Positions 25,771 to 34,346 are shown, numbered from the stretch's first letter. The stretch: DNA of 64,000 nt from Methylobacterium sp. 77 (GCF_000372825.1 NZ_KB910516.1:714011-778010); one strand, 5' to 3'. Notes: generated by a model not told the origin, from the letters alone. A program made the numbers and translations.

Positions 25771-27051
25771 ATGACGAGCGTCGTTCACGTGGTGGGCGCC
25801 GGGCTGTCGGGGCTCTCCGCGGCCGTGCGTCTCGTGGAAGCCGGGCGTACGGTGATGGTCCATGAGGCCGCCAGCCATGCCGGCGGCCGCTGCAGATCCT
25901 ATCACGACCCGCAACTCGGGATGAGTATCGACAACGGCAACCACCTTGTCCTGTCGGGCAACGGGGCAACATTCGCCTTTCTGAACCTCGTCGGCGGCCG
26001 CGAGGCGGTCGCCGTGCATGCGCGTGCGGAGTTTCCCTTCATCGACCTCTCCTCGGGCGAGCGCTGGACGCTGCGCATTAATGAGGGGCGGGTGCCGTGG
26101 TGGATTCTTGATCCAGGCCGGCGCGTCCCGGGCACGCAAGCCACCGACTATGCATCGATCCTGCGCCTTCTGTCGGCAAGGCCGGGCACGACCGTATCGG
26201 ATGTTCTGTCCTGCGAGGGCCCGCTCTACGAGCGGCTTTGGCGCCCCGTCCTCCTGGCGGCTTTGAACATCGACCCGAAGGAGGCCGATGCGACCCTGGC
26301 CGCGCAGGTGCTGCGCGAGACCTTCGGCGAGGGCGGGCAAGCCTGCAGGCCCGTCCTCGCCCGGGGCGGCCTCTCGGACGCCTTCGTCGATCCGGCATTG
26401 CGCTTCCTGAAACAGCGCGGCGCGGTAGTCCGCTACGGCAGCCGCCTGCGCCGGCTCGCATACGAGGGGGGCCGCGTCGTTGGCCTCGTCCTCGACAACG
26501 GTTCGATCCCGTTGACGCCTGGGGATGGCATCATCCTCGCGCTTACGCCAAAGGCGGCGGCGGACGTCGTCCCGGGGTTGGACTCTCCGATGGATCACCG
26601 GGGGATCGCGAACATCCACTTCCGCATGGAATGCCCGGTTGGCATGCCGCGGCTGACCGGCGTGGTGAACGGACTGTCCGACTGGATCTTCGCCCATCCG
26701 GGAAGGATCTCCGTAACCATCAGCGCGGCGAACCCCGACGTCATGAGCCGGCGCGAGCTTGCGCATCAGATCTGGACTGAGGTCTCCTACGTCACCGGCC
26801 GGTACATGACAGGCCTTTCGGACGCGCCTCCCCCTTGGCAGGTCATCCGCGAGAAACGTGCGACCTTCGCCGCGACGCCCGGGGCCGCTCGTCTTCGCTC
26901 GCGGACGCGCACAGAATTCCGGAATCTCTTCATCGCCGGCGATTGGACCGACACGGGTCTACCCGCCTGCATCGAAGGGGCGATCCGGTCGGGCGAGAAG
27001 GCCGCTCGTGTCGCGATGGAGACGAACAGGCTAGCCGCCAAGGCACCTTGA
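25771..27051 (+). CDS. hpnE: Hydroxysqualene dehydroxylase-like FAD protein (HpnE)
   Basis: A 426-residue FAD-dependent amine oxidase-fold enzyme. The dinucleotide loop VVGAGLSGLSAAVRL lies at residues 7-21, followed by VHEAASHAGGRCRSYHD (the GG-RCRS motif). NGNHLVLSGN and the C-terminal FIAGDWTDTGLPACIEGAIRSG are hallmarks of HpnE, which with HpnC and HpnD makes squalene for hopanoids. hpnC and hpnD are not in the window. Relatives include carotenoid desaturases, so a role in another isoprenoid remains possible. It directly follows hss. Confidence 0.88.
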   Translation: MTSVVHVVGAGLSGLSAAVRLVEAGRTVMVHEAASHAGGRCRSYHDPQLGMSIDNGNHLVLSGNGATFAFLNLVGGREAVAVHARAEFPFIDLSSGERWTLRINEGRVPWWILDPGRRVPGTQATDYASILRLLSARPGTTVSDVLSCEGPLYERLWRPVLLAALNIDPKEADATLAAQVLRETFGEGGQACRPVLARGGLSDAFVDPALRFLKQRGAVVRYGSRLRRLAYEGGRVVGLVLDNGSIPLTPGDGIILALTPKAAADVVPGLDSPMDHRGIANIHFRMECPVGMPRLTGVVNGLSDWIFAHPGRISVTISAANPDVMSRRELAHQIWTEVSYVTGRYMTGLSDAPPPWQVIREKRATFAATPGAARLRSRTRTEFRNLFIAGDWTDTGLPACIEGAIRSGEKAARVAMETNRLAAKAP

Positions 27052-27162
27052 GCCCGAACGGCGGCCTGCGTTCCCTCGGGCCCGGCACGCGAACGTGGCG
27101 ACCCGAACCCCGACGATCCACCAAGGCCTTCGCTGACGTCCTTGCGTCCAGGAGTGGCACCC

Positions 27163-28125
27163 ATGCGCATCCTCGTAGCCACCGACTTCTCGCCTCGTTC
27201 GCAGAGGGCGGTTCGGCGTGCCGGCATCCTGGCCGCCCAAAACAGTGGGGTGGTCATCCTGATGCACGTCGTGGAAGGCCCCGACTGTGCCGAGACGGCG
27301 CAGGACTTTCGCGAGGCACGGCTGATGACAATCGAGCAGATTGCCGTGGTGCCGCAGCTTTACCGCGTCCCGTGCGTGCCACTCGTGGCCAGGGGACGGC
27401 CCTCCGATGCGATCCGCACCGCCGCGACCGTCCATAGCATCGACCTGATCGTGGCTGGATACAGGTGCGGGGCGCCAACCTTCGGCCTACGGCGAACCGT
27501 CGGAAGCCTGATCCGCGACGCCCCGTGCCCCATCCTGTTCGTGAGGCGCAAGGCCGCCGCCTACGCGCGGGTCCTGGTTCCGGTCGATCTCTCGGACGCA
27601 TCGGAGCGAGCACTGCAGAGTACGGTCCACCTCGGTCTCGCGAACCGCGCGCGCGTGACAGTTCTGCATGCCTTCTTCGCGCCGGGAAAGGCGAGACTGC
27701 GCGCCTCCGGCGTCTCGCGCGGACAGATCGCCGGATATGTCGAGGGATGCCGCTCCCGCGCCGCAAGGGACGTCGAGGCGTTCCTCGCCGGCGCAGGCCT
27801 GTCCGATTGGAAATGGACCAGGCAGATAGAGGAGGGAGGCCCACGCGAGACCATCCCCAGGATCGCCGAGGATGGGCTTTCGGACCTCCTTGTCATCGGC
27901 ACACATACGCGAAGCCGACTGGGGAAGGCGCTTCTCGGAAGCGTCACCGACGATGTCCTGTCCACGGAAGGGCCGGACGTCCTCGTCGTCCCATCGCCTC
28001 GTTCCAGACGCGGGTGGCTAACTTGGCTGACGTCTCGCGTCGGTTGGTCCGAGCCCGGACCTCAGGTGACGGCGACCACGGCGGGCCGGGCGTCCGCAGT
28101 GGGTGGGCAGACGTGTGCAAGGTAG
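27163..28125 (+). CDS. Tandem-domain universal stress protein
   Basis: A 320-residue cytosolic protein with two UspA domains. Domain 1: MRILVATDFSPRSQRAVRRA, with FGLRRTVGSLIRDAPCPILFV at its end. Domain 2: YARVLVPVDLSDASERALQSTV to VIGTHTRSRLGKALLGSV and GPDVLVVPSP. The second domain keeps the G-(2)-G-(9)-G(S/T)-type ATP-binding end. Start taken at ATG 27163; in-frame GTG 27154 is possible. The basic tail of about 40 residues is unusual. It lies 111 bp after hpnE in the same direction. Confidence 0.9.
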   Translation: MRILVATDFSPRSQRAVRRAGILAAQNSGVVILMHVVEGPDCAETAQDFREARLMTIEQIAVVPQLYRVPCVPLVARGRPSDAIRTAATVHSIDLIVAGYRCGAPTFGLRRTVGSLIRDAPCPILFVRRKAAAYARVLVPVDLSDASERALQSTVHLGLANRARVTVLHAFFAPGKARLRASGVSRGQIAGYVEGCRSRAARDVEAFLAGAGLSDWKWTRQIEEGGPRETIPRIAEDGLSDLLVIGTHTRSRLGKALLGSVTDDVLSTEGPDVLVVPSPRSRRGWLTWLTSRVGWSEPGPQVTATTAGRASAVGGQTCAR

Positions 28126-28312
28126 CCTGGTCCCTGCGCCGGTTCATGGGGGCCAGGACCGAACACTGTCCCGCGTCGAGCTCGCCGGTGACTCAAACGG
28201 CACGGCTCCGCGCAGGCAACCAGAGTCTTCGTCAGAGGGCTGAAGGAAGCGGGACACCGGCTTCGAACGTGCGGCCATGGGCAACCGATATGACCCAAAG
28301 GGGAGCGACCAG

Positions 28313-28471
28313 ATGAGGATCTTCGTCGCACGGGTCCTGGCCGTGGCGGTCATGCTGTTCGTCCTGGATGCGGGACACAGGCTGGATCAAGTCGGTCCCC
28401 GTTCTCTGATCGAGGGCTGCCTTATCGCCGCCCTTTCGGCGACCCTGGTTGTGATGCTCATACATCGGTGA
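28313..28471 (+). CDS. Small membrane protein, 52 residues
   Basis: Starts at ATG 28313 with a strong GGGGAG ribosome binding site about six bases upstream. Two hydrophobic stretches: FVARVLAVAVMLFVLDAG and IEGCLIAALSATLVVML. They flank a short charged loop, so a hairpin of two membrane helices is likely. No family recognised. It lies between the stress protein and IspF in the same direction. Confidence 0.6.
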   Translation: MRIFVARVLAVAVMLFVLDAGHRLDQVGPRSLIEGCLIAALSATLVVMLIHR

Positions 28472-28514
28472 ACGTCCCCGTACCCCGCGACACACCATGA
28501 GAAAGTGAACAATA

Positions 28515-29018
28515 ATGACCCAATACCTGACCCGCCTCGGCACCGGCTTTGACGTGCACGCCTTCACCGAAGGCGATCATGTCTGGCTCGGCGGCATTCG
28601 CATTCCCGCCGACTGCGGTGTGCTGGCCCATTCGGACGGCGACGTCGTCCTGCATGCCCTCACGGACGCGCTACTTGGAGCCATCGCGGACGGCGACATC
28701 GGCACCCACTTCCCGCCAAGCGACGAGAGATGGCGCGGCGCCGCCTCAGACCAGTTCCTGGCCCATGCGGTCTCGCTGGTGCGCGCGCGCGACGGCCGCA
28801 TCGAGCACCTCGACATCACGGTCCTAGCCGAGGCGCCCCGCATCGGAGCGCATCGCGAGGCGATACGGGCACGAATCGCCGAGATCGCCAGCGTGCCGCT
28901 CTCGTCCGTCTCCATCAAGGCGACGACCACCGAGCAGCTCGGCTTCGTCGGCCGCGCCGAGGGCCTCGCCGCCCAAGCCTCCGCGACGGTTCGGTTACCA
29001 GAGTCAGAGTGTGTTTAG
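28515..29018 (+). CDS. ispF: 2-C-methyl-D-erythritol 2,4-cyclodiphosphate synthase
   Basis: A 167-residue trimeric enzyme of the MEP isoprenoid pathway. Zinc ligands Asp13 and His15 lie in TGFDVHAF, with a further ligand at His47 in [13 protein letters not shown]. His39 sits in LAHSDGD, and the CMP-binding [21 protein letters not shown] block is intact. It is a stand-alone IspF, whereas many alphaproteobacteria encode a fused IspDF, so it may be a second copy. Neighbours hpnE and hss suggest a small isoprenoid/polyamine group. The gene appears functional. Confidence 0.95.
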   Translation: MTQYLTRLGTGFDVHAFTEGDHVWLGGIRIPADCGVLAHSDGDVVLHALTDALLGAIADGDIGTHFPPSDERWRGAASDQFLAHAVSLVRARDGRIEHLDITVLAEAPRIGAHREAIRARIAEIASVPLSSVSIKATTTEQLGFVGRAEGLAAQASATVRLPESECV

Positions 29019-29080
29019 GCCGCGAGTGCATCTTGGCAGCTGGCATAAGTGGCCAATGCACCAGTGCAAGCTGCCTTGGC

Positions 29081-29173
29081 CCAGAGGTGGGCGCCGCTTC
29101 CGAGCTGTCACGCCAGTCCGAGCACCTCAACGCCGAGGTGAATCGGTTCTTGGCCGCCGTCCGCGCCGCCTGA
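29081..29173 (+). pseudogene. Relic of a methyl-accepting chemotaxis protein C-terminus
   Basis: The last 30 codons before the TGA at 29171-29173 read GAASELSRQSEHLNAEVNRFL, then AAVRAA. This is the usual C-terminal tail of chemoreceptors in this group (AxELSRQSexLxxEVxxFLxxVRAA). No signalling domain precedes it, and the upstream frame is antisense-like to ispF, so only the 3' end of a former receptor gene remains. Confidence 0.6.
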
Positions 29174-29640
29174 GACGATCGAGTGAGGGCGGGGCAGAAT
29201 ATAGCTGCCTCACTCCGCATCCGGCGGACACGGTGCAACGAGGTCAGGTATGTGCCGGAACCTACGACGCGTAGCTTGGACTGCGCATCTCGAACTTCGT
29301 CGACCACTTCGGATTCCTGGTAAGCTCGGCCCAGGCCGGCACGATAGCAACCGAAGTCTGCTCCGACGCAATGCTGCGCGAAAGCGGACAGTCGCGAAAC
29401 CACCCATCGCGGACGTTCGTGGCGGGCTCGATTCGTTAGATTTTGACTACTAGGTCCTGCATCAAACCGCAGGTTTCGCGGCCACCCAGCATCGCGATGA
29501 CGAGCCGTCCCATCACGCCGTCATCGTCAGCGATAGGCCAAGATCGGCCCCGGCGATCAATCAGGCATGGACGGCGCCTTTGCTCAGAGTACAGCCGGCA
29601 AGATTGGCGACGAGAACGCGTTCCACTGTTCGCATCTCGA
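29174..29640. other. Gene-poor region with repeat relics
   Basis: About 470 bp with no supportable gene of normal size. It contains AAAGCGGAC at 29381-29389 and GCGGACGTTC at 29409-29418, fragments also found in the dispersed repeat near 45847. Two tiny minus-strand frames of about 24 codons exist but have no support. Confidence 0.4.
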
Positions 29641-29970
29641 TCACCGCTCCTCGAAGGGGCGAACCGGTACGGAGCCGCCCGGCTGGATCGGCCCGAGATG
29701 CCGGGCGATGCCGGCATAGGCCGGATCCGACGGGGCGTAGCGGACTCGAGCATCTCCCATGGCGCCTCCAATCGATTCCGCACGCAGGATCAGGACGAGG
29801 CTGCCGTCCGGGTCCTGTGTCGCCACCCCGATGGGGCCGGTACTTATCGGCCCGGCAGATCGGGCACGCGGATCCGTCCGGACATCGGACTGGCTGCATA
29901 CGATTGAGGGAGCGCATGGCGGCAGAACGACCAAGCCGACTAGCGTGACCATGACCAGCGTGCGTGTCAT
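29641..29970 (-). CDS. Hypothetical secreted protein, 109 residues
   Basis: Begins MTRTLVMVTLVGLVVLPPC with a GGGAGG ribosome binding site nine bases upstream. Residues 1-20 look like a signal peptide. The mature part is short, with SLVLILRAESIGGAMGDARVRY and DPAYAGIARHLGPIQPGGSVPV. I do not recognise a family. It heads a stretch rich in small exported proteins. It follows the WG-repeat-like gene in the same direction about 50 bp apart. Confidence 0.6.
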   Translation of the reverse strand: MTRTLVMVTLVGLVVLPPCAPSIVCSQSDVRTDPRARSAGPISTGPIGVATQDPDGSLVLILRAESIGGAMGDARVRYAPSDPAYAGIARHLGPIQPGGSVPVRPFEER

Positions 29971-30021
29971 GCCGAAGCGCCTCCCGCACGTGCGCGCCCG
30001 ACGATGCCGTACAACGATCCA

Positions 30022-30606
30022 TCAGGGCTGGTTGAAATACCGGTCGGACGCCTGCCCGCCCTCGGCCAGCGGCATCGCGATGCGTCCGCGCCGATCGATG
30101 AGCCCCCACAGACCACCGACCATTGAGGACGGTACGCGGCCGTCAGAACTGCAGCCTTGGCACACCAGGGCCTCGCCACGGGCGTTGAATGGGAAGGACC
30201 AATCGTATGCGGTGGTGAGGACACGACGCAGGCGTCGATCATAAAAAGCGACCTTGCCCGCGTGCCAGGCACGCACGCGCCCCGATGCGAAGGGGTCCGG
30301 CCCGTTATCGAGGATGAAAACGGGCAGCGCCAGCCCGTCGCGACGCGCCCAGAGCCAACCGACCCCGTCGACGACGATCTCAGTCAGCCCACCGTGGAAG
30401 CACATGCGCGCGAGGTAGGCGGGGTCGATGCGGACCATCACGCCATCGCGGCGGGCGCAGTGCGCGTAACGGTCGAGGTCGGCGTAGACGTTGCGGCAGG
30501 CGAGGGGAAAGGTGGCCGCCTCGGCACTCCGCGCCGGGAGGGGAAGAGACGCGAGCACGGCCGTCGCGATCAGGGCGACGCGAATGCCGAACGCCGCGCC
30601 ACTCAT
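30022..30606 (-). CDS. Secreted WG-repeat-like protein
   Basis: A 194-residue protein starting at ATG 30606 with a GGAGG site six bases upstream. Residues 1-30 are a signal peptide (VALIATAVLASLPLPARSAEA). The mature part has LPVFILDNGPDPFASGRVRAW, VAFYDRRLRRVLTTAYDWSF and GLWGLIDRRGRIAMPLAEGG. The last two resemble WG beta-repeats (consensus GKWGyId..GkivIP), here with about two units. Function is unknown; such repeats usually mediate binding. Four cysteines (CRN, CARR, CFHG, CQGC) may form disulfides in the periplasm. Confidence 0.72.
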   Translation of the reverse strand: MSGAAFGIRVALIATAVLASLPLPARSAEAATFPLACRNVYADLDRYAHCARRDGVMVRIDPAYLARMCFHGGLTEIVVDGVGWLWARRDGLALPVFILDNGPDPFASGRVRAWHAGKVAFYDRRLRRVLTTAYDWSFPFNARGEALVCQGCSSDGRVPSSMVGGLWGLIDRRGRIAMPLAEGGQASDRYFNQP

Positions 30607-30675
30607 CGGATGCCTCCGGCGCCCAACGGGACCGGTCTCGCCCGCTGCGTCGTCCACGGACACGTCGGACGCAAT

Positions 30676-30711
30676 CGCCCGCGCTTCGGTTGCGGGCGTT
30701 TCGCCCGTCGG
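30676..30711 (+). promoter_or_regulatory. Two mutually exclusive GC hairpins
   Basis: CGCCCGC (30676-30682) and GCGGGCG (30692-30698) form a 7-bp hairpin followed by TTT. The same GCGGGCG can instead pair with the next CGCCCG (from 30702). This lies about 40 bp before the ATG at 30747, in the position of an attenuator. It could be a chance product of GC-rich DNA. Confidence 0.35.
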
Positions 30712-30746
30712 CCATATCTTTCTGGCCATTCACGCAAGGACATCGA

Positions 30747-31145
30747 ATGCAATTAAGGCTGGACCAGTCATCCGTCGAGGAACTCGATCTGGCTCTGCGC
30801 CTCTACCGGCGCATGTTGTTTCGCCTCCCAGCGATCCTCGTCCTGGGCTTTGCCGGTATCATCGGCGTGTCGCATCTCAGCACCTTCCTGTCGCCGCCCT
30901 ACGGCGTCTATTTCCTCGGTCAGGGGCTGGTGACCTGGTGGCTGTTCGGGCTCCTGGCCCTGCTGTTCGCGGAACTCTGGTGGGAGGGCCGCCAGATCGG
31001 AAAGGCCCTGAACCATCCCGGCCTGCAGGACTCACCCATCGCCGGCCTAATGGGCGGCCTGGGCGTGATCGGGGAGCGCGCTGCGGAGATGGGTATGGAA
31101 CCCGGTTTCCTTCACGGCCCGCTCCGGCCTATCCGTCGACGGTGA
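30747..31145 (+). CDS. Hypothetical membrane protein, 132 residues
   Basis: Starts at MQLRLDQSS (ATG 30747, AAGGAC upstream). Two hydrophobic segments at about residues 27-50 (LPAILVLGFAGIIGVSHL) and 60-80 (VTWWLFGLLALLFAELWW) point to an inner-membrane protein with both ends in the cytoplasm. The rest is soluble. No family recognised. It is divergent from the WG-repeat-like gene. Confidence 0.72.
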   Translation: MQLRLDQSSVEELDLALRLYRRMLFRLPAILVLGFAGIIGVSHLSTFLSPPYGVYFLGQGLVTWWLFGLLALLFAELWWEGRQIGKALNHPGLQDSPIAGLMGGLGVIGERAAEMGMEPGFLHGPLRPIRRR

Positions 31146-31178
31146 AGCGCGCGCGGAGGGGAGAGCCCACGTCGGCCG

Positions 31179-31457
31179 TCAGCTCAGGCGGTGGCAGGTC
31201 GAAGTGGTCTCAGGTGTTCCGCGCATCCCGGCCGCCGACCGGATCTCGCAAACCACGTACTTGCCGCCGCGCTCCACGGTAAAGCTGGGACCCATGGCGG
31301 ATACGATGCGGTGGCCGCCGTTGAGGAGCATGCTCATCGGCTCCTCGACCGGTACCCAGACGGTCGTGGGACGCGGCGGCATGGCGGGCGCCTGGGCGAT
31401 GGCGGGGGCGCTCGCGAAGATCAGCAGGAGGACGGTGTGCGGAAGGGGGCGGCGCAT
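31179..31457 (-). CDS. Hypothetical secreted protein, 92 residues
   Basis: Starts at MRRPLPHTVLLLIFASAPAIAQA with a signal peptide to about residue 22 and an AGGA site upstream. The mature part begins APAMPPRPTTVWVPVEEP and contains GGHRIVSAMGPSFTVERGGKYVVC, ending near a second cysteine. It may be cotranscribed with the next two minus-strand genes. Family unknown. Confidence 0.65.
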   Translation of the reverse strand: MRRPLPHTVLLLIFASAPAIAQAPAMPPRPTTVWVPVEEPMSMLLNGGHRIVSAMGPSFTVERGGKYVVCEIRSAAGMRGTPETTSTCHRLS

Positions 31458-31522
31458 GTGAAGTCCTATCTTTTGGTCTTGCGATGGCCACCGGACCGAA
31501 GCGCACTTCCGGCCCGTTCCGT

Positions 31523-32167
31523 TCAGGGCATGACCACGGCGAGGTCCACCGCCGGCAGCCAGCCGATGACGGGAGCCTTCTCGCCCCGATAGCGTACCCG
31601 CAACCAGCCGTCCCGCCGTTCCAGCACAGCGACCGGATCGTATTGGACGAGGTAGGGCGCGCGCGCCGGGGCCGGCCCGGGTTCGTGCCGGAAGGCCGTG
31701 CGCTTGGCCGTCACTAAGCCGACGCCGACCCATTCCATCGAGGCCTCGCCAGCGTTCCGGGAGAGCGCGTAGGGGATTCCCACCATGGTGCCCGTGGTCA
31801 TCAGGCAGCCGCCGTGGTTCTCCGAGAGGGTCAGTGCGGCCCCGCCTAGGGTGAAATCGAGGTGCCCTGCGATGCGTTCTGGTTCGCCTGGATACCACGT
31901 CTCGACCGTTGCCCCGTCGCCCGCGAGGGTCCCGCGCAGCAGGAAGATGCAACTGAACTGCGGGCCGCCGGGATCGGCCGTCCCGCGCTGCTCGGCGAAG
32001 ACGCCCGCCACCGCGCTGCCGGAGACCGCCAGGGTCAAGCTCTCGTAGTTGCCGGATCGCGCGGCCGGCTCGGCTGCCGCCGCTTCGCAAGTGGCCAGCA
32101 GGATGGCAAGGCCCAAGGCGGGCCAAACCGTTCGCGACGTCGCGACCCGGTCCTCACCCCGCGCCAT
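31523..32167 (-). CDS. Hypothetical periplasmic protein with SH3-like end
   Basis: A 214-residue protein with a signal peptide (LGLAILLATCEAAAAEP, residues 14-32). The middle resembles a small beta-barrel (GRTADPGGPQFSCIFLLRGTL-like; LDFTLGGAALTLSENHGGC). The last 50 residues (VLERRDGWLRVRYRGEKAPVIGWLP) look like a bacterial SH3 domain. Its start overlaps the stop of the upstream 167-residue gene by one base, so the two are coupled. No enzyme motifs. Confidence 0.72.
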   Translation of the reverse strand: MARGEDRVATSRTVWPALGLAILLATCEAAAAEPAARSGNYESLTLAVSGSAVAGVFAEQRGTADPGGPQFSCIFLLRGTLAGDGATVETWYPGEPERIAGHLDFTLGGAALTLSENHGGCLMTTGTMVGIPYALSRNAGEASMEWVGVGLVTAKRTAFRHEPGPAPARAPYLVQYDPVAVLERRDGWLRVRYRGEKAPVIGWLPAVDLAVVMP

Positions 32168-32670
32168 CAGAGGTTCTTCTCCAGGACCTTCACCACGGCC
32201 TCGACCCGGTCCTTGAACTCCGCGACATTGGAGAAGGGACGCCAGTTCACGTCGAGGGTACCGCCGTCGAACTTCAGGCCGTTGGGGTAATTCGAGGCGG
32301 GGGCGGTCTTCTCGTCGAAACGAACGCGGATCGCCTTAAGTTTCTTGGCCAAAGCCTCGCGTCCCATCGGGTCCTTGCCGACCTCCTTCAGCCCGGCTGC
32401 GAGTGGCTCGAAGATGGTTTTCTCGAAGTAGCCCTCGTCGGAATAATACTTGGCGTCGCCCGGAATCGTGAGCTGATCCCACGCGACCTCCACCGGAATG
32501 GGAAAGCCGGCCGCCTCTTGCATCGCCTTCTCCTGGGCGGGGTAGCGGTCCTGGCGGTAGGCTGCGATGGCCCGGCGCTCCGCGAGGCCGACCGTCGGCT
32601 CGGCCCTGGCCAACGGGGCGGACAGAACCACCAAGAGGGTAGCGGCAAGGGCGTGACGGCGTGAGATCAT
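32167..32670 (-). CDS. Hypothetical periplasmic protein, 167 residues
   Basis: Signal peptide at residues 1-23 (MISRRHALAATLLVVLSAPLARA), an AGGAACC site upstream. The mature part has an alpha-helical start (LAERRAIAAYRQDRYPAQEKAMQ) and FPIPVEVAWDQLTIPGDA. It ends with FDGGTLDVNWRPFSNVAEFKDRVEAVVKVLEKN. I do not recognise the family. Its TGA overlaps the ATG of the following gene. Cotranscription with the SH3-like and 92-residue genes is likely. Confidence 0.72.
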   Translation of the reverse strand: MISRRHALAATLLVVLSAPLARAEPTVGLAERRAIAAYRQDRYPAQEKAMQEAAGFPIPVEVAWDQLTIPGDAKYYSDEGYFEKTIFEPLAAGLKEVGKDPMGREALAKKLKAIRVRFDEKTAPASNYPNGLKFDGGTLDVNWRPFSNVAEFKDRVEAVVKVLEKNL

Positions 32671-32824
32671 TCAGCGGTTCCTAGGTATGGTTGCGATGTT
32701 GGAGTGCGGGCCCAGTGCGACGGTTCGATGACGGCGACAGGTTCCCCTCAAGGGGCGAAACAATTCCGTCTCACGCCGACCCTCTGCTATTCCAGCCCAT
32801 GTATTCGATGAAAGGCAGGGTGGG

Positions 32825-33124
32825 ATGATCCTCAGGACGGCCTTGGCCATCCTCCTAACCGTTCCGCTTCTCGAACCGCAGCCCGTCCGGGCCGGACCCG
32901 ACCTGCCGACGGACGCGAGAGCCTACGTGACGCGGCGGATGGATTGCAACCACTGGGGTGGGGAAGACGCCTACGACGCGGCGCGCGGCCGGGAGATTGG
33001 CGAAGCCGTGAGAAGCCTACGCTGCGACACCGTCGAAGCGGATGGGCGGCGCCTGCGGCGCCGCTACAGGCGACAACCGGATGTGCTCAAAACCCTCGAC
33101 CGGACGCACGACGCGGATGGTTGA
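32825..33124 (+). CDS. Hypothetical secreted protein, 99 residues
   Basis: Starts at ATG 32825 after GGGTGGG. Signal peptide to about residue 23 (ILRTALAILLTVPLLEPQPVRA). The mature part carries DARAYVTRRMDCNHWGGEDAYD and REIGEAVRSLRCDTVEADGRRLRRRY, with two cysteines that could form a disulfide. Family unknown. It is divergent from the minus-strand secreted gene group. Confidence 0.65.
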   Translation: MILRTALAILLTVPLLEPQPVRAGPDLPTDARAYVTRRMDCNHWGGEDAYDAARGREIGEAVRSLRCDTVEADGRRLRRRYRRQPDVLKTLDRTHDADG

Positions 33125-33213
33125 AGCGACGACCCGGGTCCCCGAGCGGGGTGGCGGCGGCGCGTTGCATTCGATGGTCAGGTAGAAGCCCTGATCGGAT
33201 TGAGAAAAATCCC

Positions 33214-33915
33214 ATGGACCTCCTGCGTCGTGAGAAAGCACAAATAGGATTTTTGGTCGCGGGTTGCGTGGCCTTTGCCGTGTTCGTCTGGGCCATCATC
33301 GCCTACGCGCGGATGACGGCGGTCCTGTCCGTCGCCGCCGCGATCCCGCTCCTTTCCCTCACGGCGAGAAGGCGGCTCGTCGTCTCCCTCGGCCTGTCGG
33401 CGGTTTGCGCCCCCCTGATCTGGATGGCCTTCGGAACGACGGCCGGATACTTCCTGCTGAACCGATCCCGACTGGAGGGACTCGTGGCCGAGATCACGGC
33501 GGTTCCGTCTCTCACGTCGCTTCAACTGGGTCATGACGAGCCCTGGCCGTCGGGGTCCGGACGAACGGGCCGATCTGACAGCTACCGCTTCATCAACGCC
33601 CAGCTCGTCACCCGGTATCGCGAGCAGGTCGCGCCCGATGCGTATCAATCGACCCTGTACGAGGCCGACTTCCTGCGGGACCTCGGTGTTTCCCCCGTGC
33701 GGTATCTGACACTCACGACCTCCCTCGAACACCTCTCGCTGTCGGGCTTCAGCCGAGGTGCCGACGGAGAGATCTCGTTGGACGAACCGATGCCGGGGGG
33801 GACGCCATGGGGGACGTCCTTCGTGTATCGGCCCGACGATGCCTTTCCGGCTGCCTCCGGGGCGGAGGATGATCGCCGCCTTGCGCCGAACTGGTTCTAC
33901 ATCACGAGGGGGTGA
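33214..33915 (+). CDS. Hypothetical membrane protein, 233 residues
   Basis: Starts MDLLRREKAQIGFLVAGCV. Three hydrophobic segments in the first 90 residues (FLVAGCVAFAVFVWAIIAYA; TAVLSVAAAIPLLSL; LVVSLGLSAVCAPLIWMAF). A soluble domain of about 140 residues follows (RFINAQLVTRYREQVAPDAY; LTTSLEHLSLSGFS; NWFYITRG at the end). No family recognised. It lies in the small exported-protein region. Confidence 0.72.
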   Translation: MDLLRREKAQIGFLVAGCVAFAVFVWAIIAYARMTAVLSVAAAIPLLSLTARRRLVVSLGLSAVCAPLIWMAFGTTAGYFLLNRSRLEGLVAEITAVPSLTSLQLGHDEPWPSGSGRTGRSDSYRFINAQLVTRYREQVAPDAYQSTLYEADFLRDLGVSPVRYLTLTTSLEHLSLSGFSRGADGEISLDEPMPGGTPWGTSFVYRPDDAFPAASGAEDDRRLAPNWFYITRG

Positions 33916-33992
33916 ACCCCGTTTCGGTGCGCCTCGGGATGGACGCCCGGACCTGTCGACGCAGGACACACCCCGGTTTAGCCGACGCCACC

Positions 33993-34346
33993 CTATGGGA
34001 TCGAGCGTCCGCCAAGGTCCTGGACCGCCGGTCGCGACCGCGGCGTCTCCGCCGTGGTGATCGTGCCGGTACCGAGCAGGACCGCGAAGACGATCATCGG
34101 CAATGCCCAGACCTGCATCGGGAGCCCCATGAAGGCGTGATCGCGCCCTGCCGGGCCGAAAGTCGTGCCGTGGTTCCAGCGAAGTCCGAGGACGAGGACG
34201 GCGAGCGCGGCAAGGCTCATGGTGAGGCAGACCGCACGATCCACCTCCGGCCCTTCGATTTGTCTCAGGAGGATCAGGGGGAGGAACATCGCCGCCGCGG
34301 CGAGGAAGACGACCCAGTAACCGCGGCCCTGCCAGAAGACGACCAT
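33993..34346 (-). CDS. Hypothetical membrane protein, 117 residues
   Basis: Three hydrophobic segments (GYWVVFLAAAAMFLPLILL; VCLTMSLAALAVLVLGL; QVWALPMIVFAVLLGTG) with a loop rich in G/H (RWNHGTTFGPAGRDHAFMGL) between the second and third. An AAGG site lies upstream. Family unknown. Confidence 0.68.
   Translation of the reverse strand: MVVFWQGRGYWVVFLAAAAMFLPLILLRQIEGPEVDRAVCLTMSLAALAVLVLGLRWNHGTTFGPAGRDHAFMGLPMQVWALPMIVFAVLLGTGTITTAETPRSRPAVQDLGGRSIP

Noticed and set aside
29563..29640. Two minus-strand frames of about 24 codons (MRTVERVLVANLAG...; MGRLVIAMLGG...)
   Set aside because: Too short, no supporting context or clear ribosome binding sites.
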